Source of the DNA: Parvibaculum sp.
GTDB lineage: Bacteria; Pseudomonadota; Alphaproteobacteria; Parvibaculales; Parvibaculaceae
NCBI GenBank assembly: GCA_019635955.1
Contig: JAHBYL010000014.1
Location: 1 to 61,289 of the forward strand
Reading direction: 5' to 3'
DNA length: 61,289 nt
The notes beneath the pieces are model-generated. The model ran no database searches and was not told the origin of the DNA. It was given only the letters and a program-made list of their open reading frames with translations. Every line of letters starts with the position of its first letter. Positions within the stretch are counted from its first letter, which is position 1. A program made the position numbers and the translations under genes. Positions 47,326 through 56,752 of the stretch are shown piece by piece.

Positions 47326-48732
47326 ATGACAGCCACAGGCACAGACGAAAGACCGGGAACGGCGCCGCGCGCCGCGCGCAAGCGCATGGCGGGCGACCTC
47401 AACCCGCTTTTGCTGCTCAAGCGGCTGATGCCGAGAGGGCTCTACTGGCGCTCCCTCATCATCATCGTCGCGCCCATGGTGCTGCTGCAGGTGGTCGTCA
47501 CCTATGTCTTTCTGGAGCGCCACTGGCAACTCGTCACCGAACGTCTCTCGGCCAAGACCGTCGCCGAGATCGCAATGCTGCTCGACGAATTCACCGAGGA
47601 CCCGTCGCCCTTCCACGCGACACGCATATCGAAACGCGCGGGCGACCATCTCGGCCTTCCGGTCGCCTTCCTCGACGGCGAGACGCTGCCGGATACGCCC
47701 TCTTCCACCGGCGGCCTGCTCGCGGATTCGCTCAATGACGAAATCCGCGCGCGCATCGCGCGTCCCTACTGGATCAACACGCTGCGGCAGAACAGCTACG
47801 TCGATATCCGCATCGCCTATAATGGCGGCGTCATGCGCGTGCTGAGCCCCGCCTCGCAGGTCTATGCCTCGAACTCGCACATCTTCATCGTCTGGATGGT
47901 CGGCGCCTCGATCGTGCTCATCATCGTGGCGGTGATCTTCCTCAGGAACCAGATCCGTCCGATCGAACGTCTCGCCAGCGCCGCCGAATCCTTCGGCATG
48001 GGCCGCGATGTCGAGCGCTTCCGCCCGCAAGGCGCTTCCGAAGTGCGCCGCGCCGCACAGGCCTTCATGGATATGCGCGACCGCATCGAACGCCAGATCG
48101 AGCAGCGCACCGCCATGCTTGCAGGCGTGAGCCATGATCTGCGGACACCACTCACGCGCTTCAAGCTGCAGCTCGCCATGCTGCCCGACGGGCCCGAGAT
48201 CGCCGAACTGCGCGACGATATCGCCGAGATGGAGCATATGCTCGAGGACTATCTCGAATTCGCGCGCGGACATCAGGGCGAGCCATCCGTCGAGACCGAC
48301 CTTGCCGAACTCATCGGCGAGGTGAAGGACGACGCGCTGCGCAAGGGCCATGATGTGAAGCTCGACCTGCATGGCGACCTGACGCTGCCGCTCCGCCGCA
48401 ACGCCTTCAAGCGCTGCCTCACCAACATCATCGACAATGCGGGAAAATATGCACCGCATGTCTGGGTGACCGCGATCCGCGACACCGACAGCGAGGATGA
48501 CAGCAGCATCGACATCATCGTGGACGATGACGGCGAGGGCATACCGGACGAACAGCTGGAAGAAGTCTTCCGCCCCTTCTACCGGCTCGATGCGGCGCGC
48601 AATCTCGACACGGGCGGGACCGGCCTCGGCCTCGCCATCGCCCGCGACATCGCCCGCGGCCATGGCGGCGACATCACGCTTGCGCGCAGCCCCATGGGCG
48701 GGCTTCGCGCCATCATTCACCTGCCGGTCTGA
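47326..48732 (+). CDS. Membrane sensor histidine kinase (EnvZ-like)
   Basis: This 468-aa kinase has two membrane helices (about 42-62 and 186-208) around a periplasmic sensor, then HAMP (about 205-255), a HisKA domain with H270 in AGVSHDLRTPLTRFKLQLAM, and an HATPase with the N box NIIDNAGKYAP, DDDGEGIPDEQL and GGTGLGLAIARDIARGHGG. It is the partner of the response regulator just upstream. The periplasmic part is about 120 residues, so the stimulus is not guessable. Confidence 0.95.
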   Translation: MTATGTDERPGTAPRAARKRMAGDLNPLLLLKRLMPRGLYWRSLIIIVAPMVLLQVVVTYVFLERHWQLVTERLSAKTVAEIAMLLDEFTEDPSPFHATRISKRAGDHLGLPVAFLDGETLPDTPSSTGGLLADSLNDEIRARIARPYWINTLRQNSYVDIRIAYNGGVMRVLSPASQVYASNSHIFIVWMVGASIVLIIVAVIFLRNQIRPIERLASAAESFGMGRDVERFRPQGASEVRRAAQAFMDMRDRIERQIEQRTAMLAGVSHDLRTPLTRFKLQLAMLPDGPEIAELRDDIAEMEHMLEDYLEFARGHQGEPSVETDLAELIGEVKDDALRKGHDVKLDLHGDLTLPLRRNAFKRCLTNIIDNAGKYAPHVWVTAIRDTDSEDDSSIDIIVDDDGEGIPDEQLEEVFRPFYRLDAARNLDTGGTGLGLAIARDIARGHGGDITLARSPMGGLRAIIHLPV

Positions 48733-48738
48733 CAGCGA

Positions 48739-49110
48739 ATGAAAATTCCCCCAATGGTCCTGAAATGGCAGGCCGCCTGGTCGAGCCTCGATCCGGAAAA
48801 GGTCGCAGCACTCTATGCCGACGACGCCACCCATATGAGCGCCGCCGTCACTGCGCGCATGAACCGCACCGACGGAACGCTGCACGGCCCCGCCGAACTC
48901 CGCGCCTATGCGGTGGAAGTTGCCAAGGTTCTCAAGAGTTTTCGCGCCGACATAACGAGCGTGATCGCCGAAGGAACGGACGAGGATGGACGCGCCGCGA
49001 TCGAATACTGGCGCGTCGTGAACGGCGACGAGGCGGGCCGCAAGCGCGTCGCCGAAATCCTCGAATGGAAACAGGGCAAGCTCACCGCCTGCCGTGTGTT
49101 TCATTTCTAG
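48739..49110 (+). CDS. SnoaL/NTF2-like protein
   Basis: This 123-aa protein fits the cone-shaped NTF2/SnoaL fold: VLKWQAAWSSLDPEKVAALY near the start, YADDATHM, and ILEWKQGKLTACRVFHF at the end. Such proteins are small enzymes or ligand carriers of mixed function. It starts 6 bases after the histidine kinase stop and is probably cotranscribed. Confidence 0.82.
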   Translation: MKIPPMVLKWQAAWSSLDPEKVAALYADDATHMSAAVTARMNRTDGTLHGPAELRAYAVEVAKVLKSFRADITSVIAEGTDEDGRAAIEYWRVVNGDEAGRKRVAEILEWKQGKLTACRVFHF

Positions 49111-49116
49111 GAGAAT

Positions 49117-49728
49117 CTAGGCAGCTTCCTCCGCCTCATCGCGCCGCTTCGGCCAGAGACGCGACACGCGCTCCAGAAAGACTTGCGCATCGGAAAGCCG
49201 GCGGTCGAGAACCGCCATGGTCTTCGACTGGTCCTCATCATCATCGAGCCAGACCTGAAAGGCCGAGGCCCAGATAAGTGCAAGGCCCCGCGCGCGAACG
49301 GCGCCCGCAATGCCGGAAGAGTCGATCCCTGCCGCTTCGAGCATCCAGCTCATGGATTGCAGCACAGGCCGCGCCAGCGGCGCGGACAAAAGCGGCTCGC
49401 GGCGCATGTCCCGCGCAATGCTCTTCCAGGCCGCCTTGTCTGCCGCCATCGCATCGAAGCGCATCATCAGCACATCGAACAGCCGGTCGCGGGCGCTTTC
49501 GCCCCCCATCTCCTCGGCAGCGGCCTCGTCCAGCACCTTCGCATCGATCCGCCGTCCATAGGCGGCGAGAATGGCGGTCTTGGAGGTGAAATGCGCTGGC
49601 ATATCGGAAAGCTTCACCTTTGCCGCTTTCGCGACATCGGCCAGCGTGATCTCGCGCCAGCCGCGCGATGCGGCAAGCTTCATCGCGGCATTGACGATCT
49701 TGTCTTCCGGGTCTGACTTGCGGGCCAT
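49117..49728 (-). CDS. TetR family transcriptional regulator
   Basis: This 203-aa protein has an N-terminal HTH (KIVNAAMKLAASRGWREITL, then KVKLSDMPAHFTSKTAILAA) of TetR type. The rest is helical and tryptophan-rich (WLDDDEDQSKTMAVLDR). The family member is not identified. It lies downstream of proC on the same strand with a 51-base gap. Confidence 0.85.
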   Translation of the reverse strand: MARKSDPEDKIVNAAMKLAASRGWREITLADVAKAAKVKLSDMPAHFTSKTAILAAYGRRIDAKVLDEAAAEEMGGESARDRLFDVLMMRFDAMAADKAAWKSIARDMRREPLLSAPLARPVLQSMSWMLEAAGIDSSGIAGAVRARGLALIWASAFQVWLDDDEDQSKTMAVLDRRLSDAQVFLERVSRLWPKRRDEAEEAA

Positions 49729-49779
49729 CTTGTCCTCCTGACCGGGAGAAGATAGGCGCCCTTGTCCCTTATGGCGAGC

Positions 49780-50604
49780 CTACTTGCCGAGCTCGCGCGC
49801 CCGATCACGCGCTGCCACGGCCGCGCGGCGCATCAGCGGCGACAAGCCGCCCTCGCCCATCAGCACATCGAGGGCCGCGGCTGTCGTGCCGCCCGGCGAG
49901 GTCACATTGGCCCGCAGTTCCGAGGCAGGCTCCGGGAGACGGTGGAGCATTTCGCCCGCGCCGCTCACCGTCTCCCGCGCGAGCTTCATGGCAAGCGCCG
50001 GATCGAGGCCAAGGCCCTCGCCCGCCGCCGCCAGACATTCGACGAGATAGAAGACGTAAGCCGGGCCGCTGCCCGAAATCGCCGTCACGGCATCGATGAG
50101 CCCTTCCGCCTCGACCCAGCCGACCTCGCCCACCGCGTCGAGAAGCCCGTCCGCCAGCGCGCGCTGTTCCGCCGTCACATGGCGGTTCGCATGGGCAACC
50201 GTGATGCCGCGGCCGACCGCGGCTGGCGTGTTCGGCATGGCGCGGATCGCCGCGACATCATTGCCGAGCAACTCCTCGAGCCGCTCGAGCCCCGTGCCCG
50301 CCGCGATGGAAAGAAACACCGTCTCCGGCCGCACCAGCGCCTTGAGCTCCGGCAGCACCGCGCCCATCGCCTGCGGCTTCACCGCCAGAAGTACCAGCGC
50401 GGGCTGCGCAGCCGCGATCTCTTCAAGCCGCGCATTGAGCTTCAATCCCTTGGCGGCGAGCGCCGCGATCTCCGGCGAGGCCTGCGGGTCACGCACAAAG
50501 ACCTGAGCCGGCGAAAGCCCGCCCTGAAGCCAGCCGGAAAGCAGCGCACTGCCCATCTTGCCCGCGCCCACCAGCACAAGCGGACGCTCGATCGAAACTG
50601 TCAT
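49780..50604 (-). CDS. proC: Pyrroline-5-carboxylate reductase
   Basis: ProC reduces 1-pyrroline-5-carboxylate to proline with NAD(P)H. The 274-aa protein has the Rossmann start LVLVGAGKMGSALLSGWLQG, the AVKPQAMGAVLPEL stretch, MPNTPAAVGRGIT, and the C-terminal SGSGPAYVFYLVECL and VTSPGGTTAAALDVL signatures. ybjN lies 35 bases upstream on the same strand, an arrangement common in alphaproteobacteria. Confidence 0.96.
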   Translation of the reverse strand: MTVSIERPLVLVGAGKMGSALLSGWLQGGLSPAQVFVRDPQASPEIAALAAKGLKLNARLEEIAAAQPALVLLAVKPQAMGAVLPELKALVRPETVFLSIAAGTGLERLEELLGNDVAAIRAMPNTPAAVGRGITVAHANRHVTAEQRALADGLLDAVGEVGWVEAEGLIDAVTAISGSGPAYVFYLVECLAAAGEGLGLDPALAMKLARETVSGAGEMLHRLPEPASELRANVTSPGGTTAAALDVLMGEGGLSPLMRRAAVAARDRARELGK

Positions 50605-50639
50605 CTCTGGAACCGTCTTCCGAGGAAACCTTCAGCGCC

Positions 50640-51143
50640 TCACGCGCTGCCCTGCGTCTCGAACATGGCGGCGGAAATGGCCTCCTCGGCCGATTTGCCT
50701 GCCCACATGACGAATTGCAGCGCCGGATAATAGCGTTCACACGCCTCCACCGCGAGCCGAAGCAGCGCCTCGCATTGCTCGGGCGTTGCGGCAGCCCCGC
50801 CACAAAGCAGCAGGCTGTTGCGGTAAAGCACCACGCCCTCATCCGACCAGAGGTCGAAATGGCCTGACCAGAGCTGCTCGTTGATAAGGGTGACGAGGTG
50901 GCGCATCACGGGCCGCTTTTCGGGCGGCACCCTGAGGTCGAGCGTACAGGCGACGTGAAGCCCGGAAATGTCGTTCCGCCAGTTGAGCGAAAGCTGGTAA
51001 TCCCGCCACTCGCCGGCGACGCAGATATTCAGTTCGTCCTCATGGCTCCGCTCGAAGAACCAGTCGCGGATCGAAGCGACTTGCTCGAGAAGGTCGAGAG
51101 GATTGCCGTCGAATTCTTCGGCTTCGGCGACAGAGCCTGACAT
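50640..51143 (-). CDS. YbjN domain-containing protein
   Basis: This 167-aa protein matches the YbjN fold, related to type III secretion chaperone-like folds: NICVAGEWRDYQLSLNWRND, LHVACTLDLRVPPEKRP, and LINEQLWSGHFDLWSDEGVV. Its role is uncertain; E. coli YbjN affects stress and motility. It precedes proC on the minus strand and follows ubiK by about 185 bases. Confidence 0.88.
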   Translation of the reverse strand: MSGSVAEAEEFDGNPLDLLEQVASIRDWFFERSHEDELNICVAGEWRDYQLSLNWRNDISGLHVACTLDLRVPPEKRPVMRHLVTLINEQLWSGHFDLWSDEGVVLYRNSLLLCGGAAATPEQCEALLRLAVEACERYYPALQFVMWAGKSAEEAISAAMFETQGSA

Positions 51144-51327
51144 TCATCACCCCGCTCGGGTTGCCCCGGGCCCGGATACCCGCCGGACCCAACATCTAGT
51201 GGGCTGCCCGCCCCGTGAATACCAGACAACCGTGCCCGACACATTGAGTCGGCGCAACCCTGAGCGGTCCGATAGCTGGGGAAAGCCTGAGCGAATCTGT
51301 GGATGAAGGATGTGGCGGCGCTGCCCG

Positions 51328-51612
51328 TCACTCGTCGGCGCCGGCCGCCTTTTTTGCGGATTTCTTCGCCAGCGCCGCTTCCAGCGCCTCGATCCGGGTC
51401 TTCAGCGCCTCGTTCTCCTCGCGGGCAAGCTGCGCCATGGCGCGAACGGCCTCGAATTCCTCGCGGGTCACAAGGTCCATATCGGCAAGCAGGCGCTCGG
51501 CCTGCCCCTTGATGACCGTCTCGATCTCCTGCCGGACACCCTGGGCGGCGCCCGCCGCATTGGTGAAAAGCCGCCCGAGTTCGTCGAAAATCCGGTTCTG
51601 GGTCTGGGTCAT
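51328..51612 (-). CDS. UbiK-type accessory factor (BMFP family)
   Basis: This 94-aa protein fits the UbiK/BMFP family, coiled-coil proteins that assist aerobic ubiquinone synthesis. Family stretches are RIFDELGRLFTNAAGAAQGV, the amphipathic middle, and the coiled coil LVTREEFEAVRAMAQLAREE. The C-terminal tail is Lys/Ala-rich. The ATG at 51612 was chosen because MTQTQNRIFDELG is the usual beginning. It lies upstream of ybjN and divergent from a TetR gene. Confidence 0.88.
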   Translation of the reverse strand: MTQTQNRIFDELGRLFTNAAGAAQGVRQEIETVIKGQAERLLADMDLVTREEFEAVRAMAQLAREENEALKTRIEALEAALAKKSAKKAAGADE

Positions 51613-51754
51613 GGGCCTGCTCCGCTCGCATTGTTTCAAGGCAAGATAGTCCTCCCGTCCCCAAAAAGCGAACCGCGCCGCTGCGGCGCGACGTCCCGTT
51701 GGCCGCGCCGGTTCCAATGCTAGACTTGCCGCCCGTTTGCCCGGACCAGAGAAG

Positions 51755-52438
51755 ATGCCGAAGAACAGCAAGCCCGGCGGTACGCCCAGCATTCGCGACG
51801 TCCTCATCGCCGCGGCGAAAGGCATGCCTCCTTTCGCGCCGAAGGAAAAAGCGGCCGCTCCGGCTGCGGCGCCGCTCCGCGAAAGCGACGGCGTGCGCGC
51901 GAGAACACTTGCCGCCGCCATGCGGATTCTCGAGGAGAAGGGCGCGGGCGATCTGAGCCTGCGCGCCATCGCCGACAGCGCGGGCATCGGTCTTGCCTCG
52001 ATCTATCATTATTTCGCGAACAAGGAAGAATTGCTGCTGCATCTCGCGATCACCGGCTTTCGCGAATTGCGCGAGGAGATGGAGCGTTTCCGCACCCTGC
52101 CCGAACACGCGCCCCCCATGCGGGCGAGCGCGCGCGGCTTCTTTAATTTCGTGCTGACGCGGCCCGCCCTTCTCTCGCTCATGTTCGACGAACAGCTGAT
52201 GGCGGGCCATGAAAGCCTGCGCGAGGCCGAGCAGGAAACGCTGCTGACCTATCTCGCGGCGGTAGAGGATGACGGGCGCATCCCGCCCGCCTATCGCGAA
52301 AACGCCGCCCATGCGATCTGGGCGCTCGGCCGCGGCATTGCCGCCATCATCGCCTCCCACCCGCCGGGCGGCGTGCCGCCGGAGCGGATTGAAAAGCTCT
52401 TTGCAGGCGCCATCTATCTCATCGACCGCTCCGGCTGA
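51755..52438 (+). CDS. TetR family regulator next to CYP153
   Basis: This 227-aa protein has an Ala/Pro-rich N-terminal extension, then a TetR HTH (TLAAAMRILEEKGAGDLSLR, SAGIGLASIYHYFANKEELL) and a helical ligand domain. The ATG at 51755 was preferred to a TTG 18 bases before. The CYP153 gene follows 81 bases later on the same strand, so it is a plausible controller of the alkane hydroxylase. Confidence 0.88.
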   Translation: MPKNSKPGGTPSIRDVLIAAAKGMPPFAPKEKAAAPAAAPLRESDGVRARTLAAAMRILEEKGAGDLSLRAIADSAGIGLASIYHYFANKEELLLHLAITGFRELREEMERFRTLPEHAPPMRASARGFFNFVLTRPALLSLMFDEQLMAGHESLREAEQETLLTYLAAVEDDGRIPPAYRENAAHAIWALGRGIAAIIASHPPGGVPPERIEKLFAGAIYLIDRSG

Positions 52439-52519
52439 TCCGCCCTCACAGGCTTGCGGAACACTGTTCGAACGCCTCTCATGCCCGCAAAACATGTCGG
52501 AAGACCGGAGGACACCGCA

Positions 52520-53785
52520 ATGAATGAACATGTATCCCGGGAGACCCTGGCCCGCGAGGCAGCCTATGCGGCTCCGCTCGAAACGCTCGACCCGGCCCAG
52601 CCCGCGCTTTTCGAAAGCGATACGGTTCTGCCCTATTTCGAACGTCTGCGCCGCGAGGACCCCGTCCATTACACGGCCGAGAGCGAATACGGCCCCTATT
52701 GGTCGATCACCAAGTACAACGACATCATGGCGGTCGACACGAACCACCAGGTCTTCTCGTCCGACTATATGAAGGGCGGCATCACCATCGGCGGCGGCCA
52801 GCAGAATATCGAGCCGCTGCCCATGTTCATCGCGATGGACCCGCCGCGCCACGACGTGCAGCGCAAGGCGGTCAGCCCCGCCGTCGCGCCCTCGGCGCTT
52901 GCGCAGATGGCGCCGCAGATCCGCGAACGCGCCGCCGGCATTCTCGACGGCCTGCCCATCGGCGAGGAGTTCGACTGGGTCGATCTCGTCTCGAAGGAAC
53001 TGACCGCGATGACCTTGGCGACGCTTTTCGGCGCGCCGCAAGAAGACCGCCGCAAGATCACCTACTGGTCGGATGTCGTGACCGCCCTCCCCGCGCCGGG
53101 CGGCCTTGTCGAAACGCTCGAGCAGAAGCTCGAAATCTTCGGCGAGTATTCGGGCTATTTCAACAATCTCTGGAACCAGAAGGTGAATGCCGAGCCGGTG
53201 GGCGATCTCATCTCCATGCTCGCCCATCACCCCGAGACGCGAAACATGGAGCCGCGCGAATATTTCGGCAATGTCGTGCTGCTCACCGTCGGCGGCAACG
53301 ACACGACGCGCAATACCATCTCGGGCTCCGTTCTGGCGCTGAACCGCAACCCCGATCAGTATGCGAAGCTCCGCGCCAATCCGGACCTCATTCCCTCCAT
53401 GGTTTCGGAGACGATCCGCTGGCAGACGCCGCTCGCCCATATGCGCCGCACGGCCAACCGCGACATCGAATTCCAGGGCAAGAAGATTCGCGAAGGCGAC
53501 AAGGTCGTCATGTGGTATCTCTCGGGCAATCGCGACGATGAAGTCATCGAACGCCCGAACGACTACATCATCGACCGCGAACGCCCGCGCCAGCACATCT
53601 CCTTCGGCTTCGGCATTCATCGCTGCGTCGGCAACCGCCTGGCCGAGCTCCAGCTCACCATCATCTGGGAAGAAATCCTGAAGCGCTTCCCGGAAGTGAA
53701 GGTGGTGGGAGAGCCGAAGCGCAGCTTCTCCACCTTCGTGCGCGGCTACGAAACCCTGCCCGTCATCATCCCGGCCAGGAATTGA
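52520..53785 (+). CDS. Cytochrome P450, CYP153-type alkane hydroxylase
   Basis: This 421-aa cytoplasmic P450 should hydroxylate the terminal carbon of medium-chain alkanes or fatty acids. The heme loop is FGFGIHRCVGNRLAELQ with ligand C369. The I-helix oxygen site is GGNDTTRN (258-265), and the ExxR motif is in VSETIRWQTP. The stretches PLPMFIAMDPPRHDVQRK and TVGGNDTTRNTISGS are characteristic of CYP153. A GGAGG site precedes the ATG at 52520. No ferredoxin or ferredoxin reductase lies beside it, so electrons must come from elsewhere. Confidence 0.93.
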   Translation: MNEHVSRETLAREAAYAAPLETLDPAQPALFESDTVLPYFERLRREDPVHYTAESEYGPYWSITKYNDIMAVDTNHQVFSSDYMKGGITIGGGQQNIEPLPMFIAMDPPRHDVQRKAVSPAVAPSALAQMAPQIRERAAGILDGLPIGEEFDWVDLVSKELTAMTLATLFGAPQEDRRKITYWSDVVTALPAPGGLVETLEQKLEIFGEYSGYFNNLWNQKVNAEPVGDLISMLAHHPETRNMEPREYFGNVVLLTVGGNDTTRNTISGSVLALNRNPDQYAKLRANPDLIPSMVSETIRWQTPLAHMRRTANRDIEFQGKKIREGDKVVMWYLSGNRDDEVIERPNDYIIDRERPRQHISFGFGIHRCVGNRLAELQLTIIWEEILKRFPEVKVVGEPKRSFSTFVRGYETLPVIIPARN

Positions 53786-53812
53786 CGGCCGGGCGCGATA
53801 CGGCAACAAGAC

Positions 53813-53838
53813 GGGCGGCCCCATCGGCCGCCCTTTTT
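53813..53838 (+). terminator. Intrinsic terminator after CYP153
   Basis: GGGCGGCC (53813-53820) pairs with GGCCGCCC (53826-53833) over a 5-base loop, followed by TTTTT. It lies 28 bases after the stop. Confidence 0.92.
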
Positions 53839-53928
53839 GTTTGCAACGGCGCGGCGCCTTCCCTTCCTTGACTTGGGGCCCGGCAACGCCAAACTGGCGC
53901 GCACCGCAAAGCCGAAAGCCGGAGCCTC

Positions 53929-54768
53929 ATGCCCTTTCCCGACATAGACCCCATCCTGATAGAGATCGGCCCCTTCGCGATCCGCTGGTATGCGCTCGCC
54001 TATATCGCAGGCCTTATCCTCGGCTGGCGCTATGTTGTTCTCCTCGCGGAAAGAGATCGCCTCTGGGCCGGCAAGCCGCCCTTCACGAAGAACGACGCGG
54101 ACGACATGCTGCTCTGGGTGGCGCTCGGCGTCATTCTCGGTGGCCGGCTCGGCTATGTGCTCTTTTACAATCCCGGGCACTACCTCTGGCACCCGGTCGA
54201 AATCCTCTATGTCTGGCAGGGCGGCATGAGCTTCCATGGCGGCGCGGCGGGCGTCCTCCTTGCCATGGTCTTCTTCTCGCGATCGAGAAATATTCCGCTT
54301 CTCTCGCTGATGGATGTGGCAAGCGCTGCCGCCACTATCGGCCTTTTCTTCGGCCGCATCGCGAATTTCATCAATTCGGAACTCTGGGGCCGCGTGACGG
54401 ATGCGCCATGGGGCGTCGTCTTCCCGAATGGCGGCCCGCTGCCCCGCCATCCGAGCCAGCTTTATGAAGCCGCGCTCGAGGGGCTCGTCCTCTTCGCAAT
54501 TCTCTCGTTCCTGATCTGGCGCCTCGGCGCGCTGAAGCGGCCGGGCATCGTCGCCGGCGCCTTCATCTGCGGCTATGGCCTTGCCCGCACTTTCGTCGAG
54601 TTCTTCCGCGAACCCGATGCGCAGCTCGGCTATCTCGCAGGCGGCTGGCTCACCATGGGCATGGTGCTGTCCATCCCGATGGCTCTCGCCGGCGCGGCGC
54701 TTGTCTGGTACGCCGCCACGCGCGCACCGGCAGAGAAGACCAGAGCCCCTGCCGCGAAGAAGAAATGA
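53929..54768 (+). CDS. lgt: Prolipoprotein diacylglyceryl transferase
   Basis: Lgt attaches diacylglycerol from phosphatidylglycerol to the lipobox cysteine of prolipoproteins in the inner membrane. The 279-aa protein shows FAIRWYALAYIAGLILGWRY, VWQGGMSFHGGAAGVLLAM with the essential histidine, and the signature GRIANFINSELWGRVTD. About seven membrane helices are expected. Its stop overlaps the midA ATG by 4 bases. lgt-midA-pgeF is a common alphaproteobacterial operon. Confidence 0.97.
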   Translation: MPFPDIDPILIEIGPFAIRWYALAYIAGLILGWRYVVLLAERDRLWAGKPPFTKNDADDMLLWVALGVILGGRLGYVLFYNPGHYLWHPVEILYVWQGGMSFHGGAAGVLLAMVFFSRSRNIPLLSLMDVASAAATIGLFFGRIANFINSELWGRVTDAPWGVVFPNGGPLPRHPSQLYEAALEGLVLFAILSFLIWRLGALKRPGIVAGAFICGYGLARTFVEFFREPDAQLGYLAGGWLTMGMVLSIPMALAGAALVWYAATRAPAEKTRAPAAKKK

Positions 54769-55841
54769 GCGGCAGCGCGCTTCGCGATCATCTCATTCGC
54801 CTGATCGGCGAAACGGGGCCCCTTCCCCTGTCGCACTACATGGCGCTCGCCCTCGGCCATCCCGAGCATGGCTATTACATCAAGCGCGATCCGCTGGGCC
54901 GCGCGGGCGACTTTACCACCGCGCCGGAAGTGAGCCAGATGTTCGGAGAGTTGATCGGCCTCTGGCTGGCCGACCGCTGGATCGCGAGCGGAAGCCCCGC
55001 CCGCTTTGCCCTCGCCGAACTCGGCCCCGGCCGCGGCACGCTGATGGCGGATGCGCTGCGCGCCATGCGCGCTGTGCCGGCCATGCTCGACGCGGCGTCC
55101 ATCCATTTCGTCGAGACGAGCCCGGCGCTCCGCGAGGCGCAGCGCGCCCGCGTGCCGCAGGCAGAGGGGCACGCCTCTATCGACGAGCTGCCCGGGCTGC
55201 CGCTCTTCCTGATTGCCAATGAATTCTTCGACGCTCTGCCGATCACGCAATATCAGCGCACGGAGCGCGGCTGGTGCGAACGCTGCGTCGATTACCGCGA
55301 CGGGAAATTCACGCCCGTCCTCGCTCCGGTCGCCGCGGCGAACGACAAGGCGCTCGCGGAGAATGTACGAAACGCACCTATCGGCTCGATCGCCGAAACC
55401 TGCCCCGCCGGCACCGCCATTGCGGAAGAGATCGCTTCCCGCATTGCGCGCGATGGCGGCGCGGCGCTCATCATCGACTACGGCCATGCGAAAAGCGCGG
55501 CAGGCGATACGCTGCAGGCGCTTCGCCGCCACCAATATGCCGACCCCTTCGAGGCGCCGGGCGAGGCGGATATCACCGCCCATGTCGATTTCGAGGCACT
55601 GGCCCATGCCGCCCGCCGCGGCGGCGCGCAACCGCATGGACCGGTGGAACAAGGCGCCTTCCTGATGTCGCTCGGCATCGCCGCCCGTGCGGCGCGGCTA
55701 TCGCAAAACGCGACAGACGGGCAGAAGCGCGATATCGAGGCCGCGGTTGAGCGGTTGACCGGCGCGCAGGAGATGGGCAGCCTCTTCAAGGTGCTGGGGA
55801 TAACACCGCCGGGCGCGGATGCGCCTGCCGGTTTCGCATGA
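54765..55841 (+). CDS. MidA/NDUFAF7-family SAM-dependent methyltransferase
   Basis: This 358-aa protein matches the mitochondrial complex I assembly factor NDUFAF7 (arginine methyltransferase for NDUFS2) and its bacterial relatives. Signatures are RAGDFTTAPEVSQMFGELIG, ALAELGPGRGTLMADALRA, and FLIANEFFDALPITQYQRTE. In bacteria it probably methylates an arginine in the NuoD-type subunit. Start ATG overlaps the lgt stop (ATGA). Confidence 0.92.
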   Translation: MSGSALRDHLIRLIGETGPLPLSHYMALALGHPEHGYYIKRDPLGRAGDFTTAPEVSQMFGELIGLWLADRWIASGSPARFALAELGPGRGTLMADALRAMRAVPAMLDAASIHFVETSPALREAQRARVPQAEGHASIDELPGLPLFLIANEFFDALPITQYQRTERGWCERCVDYRDGKFTPVLAPVAAANDKALAENVRNAPIGSIAETCPAGTAIAEEIASRIARDGGAALIIDYGHAKSAAGDTLQALRRHQYADPFEAPGEADITAHVDFEALAHAARRGGAQPHGPVEQGAFLMSLGIAARAARLSQNATDGQKRDIEAAVERLTGAQEMGSLFKVLGITPPGADAPAGFA

Positions 55842-55851
55842 GGAACGGAAG

Positions 55852-56619
55852 ATGCTGACGGCGAAACCCCTCGACGTACTCTCGCATATCCGCCACGGCT
55901 TCTTCACGCGCGAGGGCGGCGTCTCCAAAGGCATCTACGCCTCATTGAATTGCGGCTACGGCTCGGACGACGCCACGGAGAATGTGCGCGAGAATCGCGC
56001 CCGCGTGGCCGAGAAGCTGAGCGTGGAGCGCGAGAAGCTCCTCACCGTCTATCAGATCCACAGCCCCGATGTGGTCGCGGTAACGGAACCCTGGACGCCC
56101 GATACCGCGCCGCAGGCCGACGCCATGGTGACGGCGACGCCGGGCATCGCGCTCGGCATTCTCACCGCCGATTGCGCGCCCGTTCTCTTTGCCGACAAGA
56201 AGGCCCGTGTCATCGGGGCAGCCCATGCCGGATGGAAGGGCGCGCTTGGCGGCGTTCTCGAGGCGACAGTGGAAGCGATGATCCGCCTCGGCGCGGAGCG
56301 GCAGGACATCGCCGCCGCCATCGGTCCCTGCATCTCGCAGGATGCCTATGAAGTGGGCCCCGAATTCCGCGCCCGCTTCATCGAGGCGGACGAGGCGAAT
56401 GCGCGCTGGTTCGAGCCCTCGGACAAGGACCGGCATGGCATGTTCGACCTGCCGGGCTATGTCGAGGCGCGTCTCGAGGCAGCCGATATCGGCACGGTCT
56501 CCGTGCTCGGCCAATGCACATATCAGGATGAAAAGCGGTTCTTCTCCTTCCGCCGCACCACCCATCGGGGCGAAAAGGACTATGGCCGTCAGATCTCGGC
56601 CCTGATGCTTCGCCCGTGA
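55852..56619 (+). CDS. pgeF: Peptidoglycan editing factor PgeF (laccase domain)
   Basis: PgeF (YfiH type) is an amidase that removes wrong L-Ser-bearing muropeptides; it was earlier called polyphenol oxidase. The 255-aa protein has the metal ligands in TVYQIHSPDVV, TADCAPVLFADK and GAAHAGWKGALGG, and the later AIGPCISQDAYEVGPEF. The ATG at 55852 follows a GGAACGGAAG site. It lies 10 bases after midA, at the end of the lgt-midA-pgeF operon. Confidence 0.93.
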   Translation: MLTAKPLDVLSHIRHGFFTREGGVSKGIYASLNCGYGSDDATENVRENRARVAEKLSVEREKLLTVYQIHSPDVVAVTEPWTPDTAPQADAMVTATPGIALGILTADCAPVLFADKKARVIGAAHAGWKGALGGVLEATVEAMIRLGAERQDIAAAIGPCISQDAYEVGPEFRARFIEADEANARWFEPSDKDRHGMFDLPGYVEARLEAADIGTVSVLGQCTYQDEKRFFSFRRTTHRGEKDYGRQISALMLRP

Positions 56620-56752
56620 GCCAAGGCCGCACCGCCCGGACGAATCGGAGTAAAATCCGAAAGCCTCAGGGAAATGAGGCGGGCAGCGGGACAAGCGCAA
56701 AGTGCAATCGGGAATCGAGCCAGTGCAGGTGAGGCAGGCGCCGGGCGGCGCC

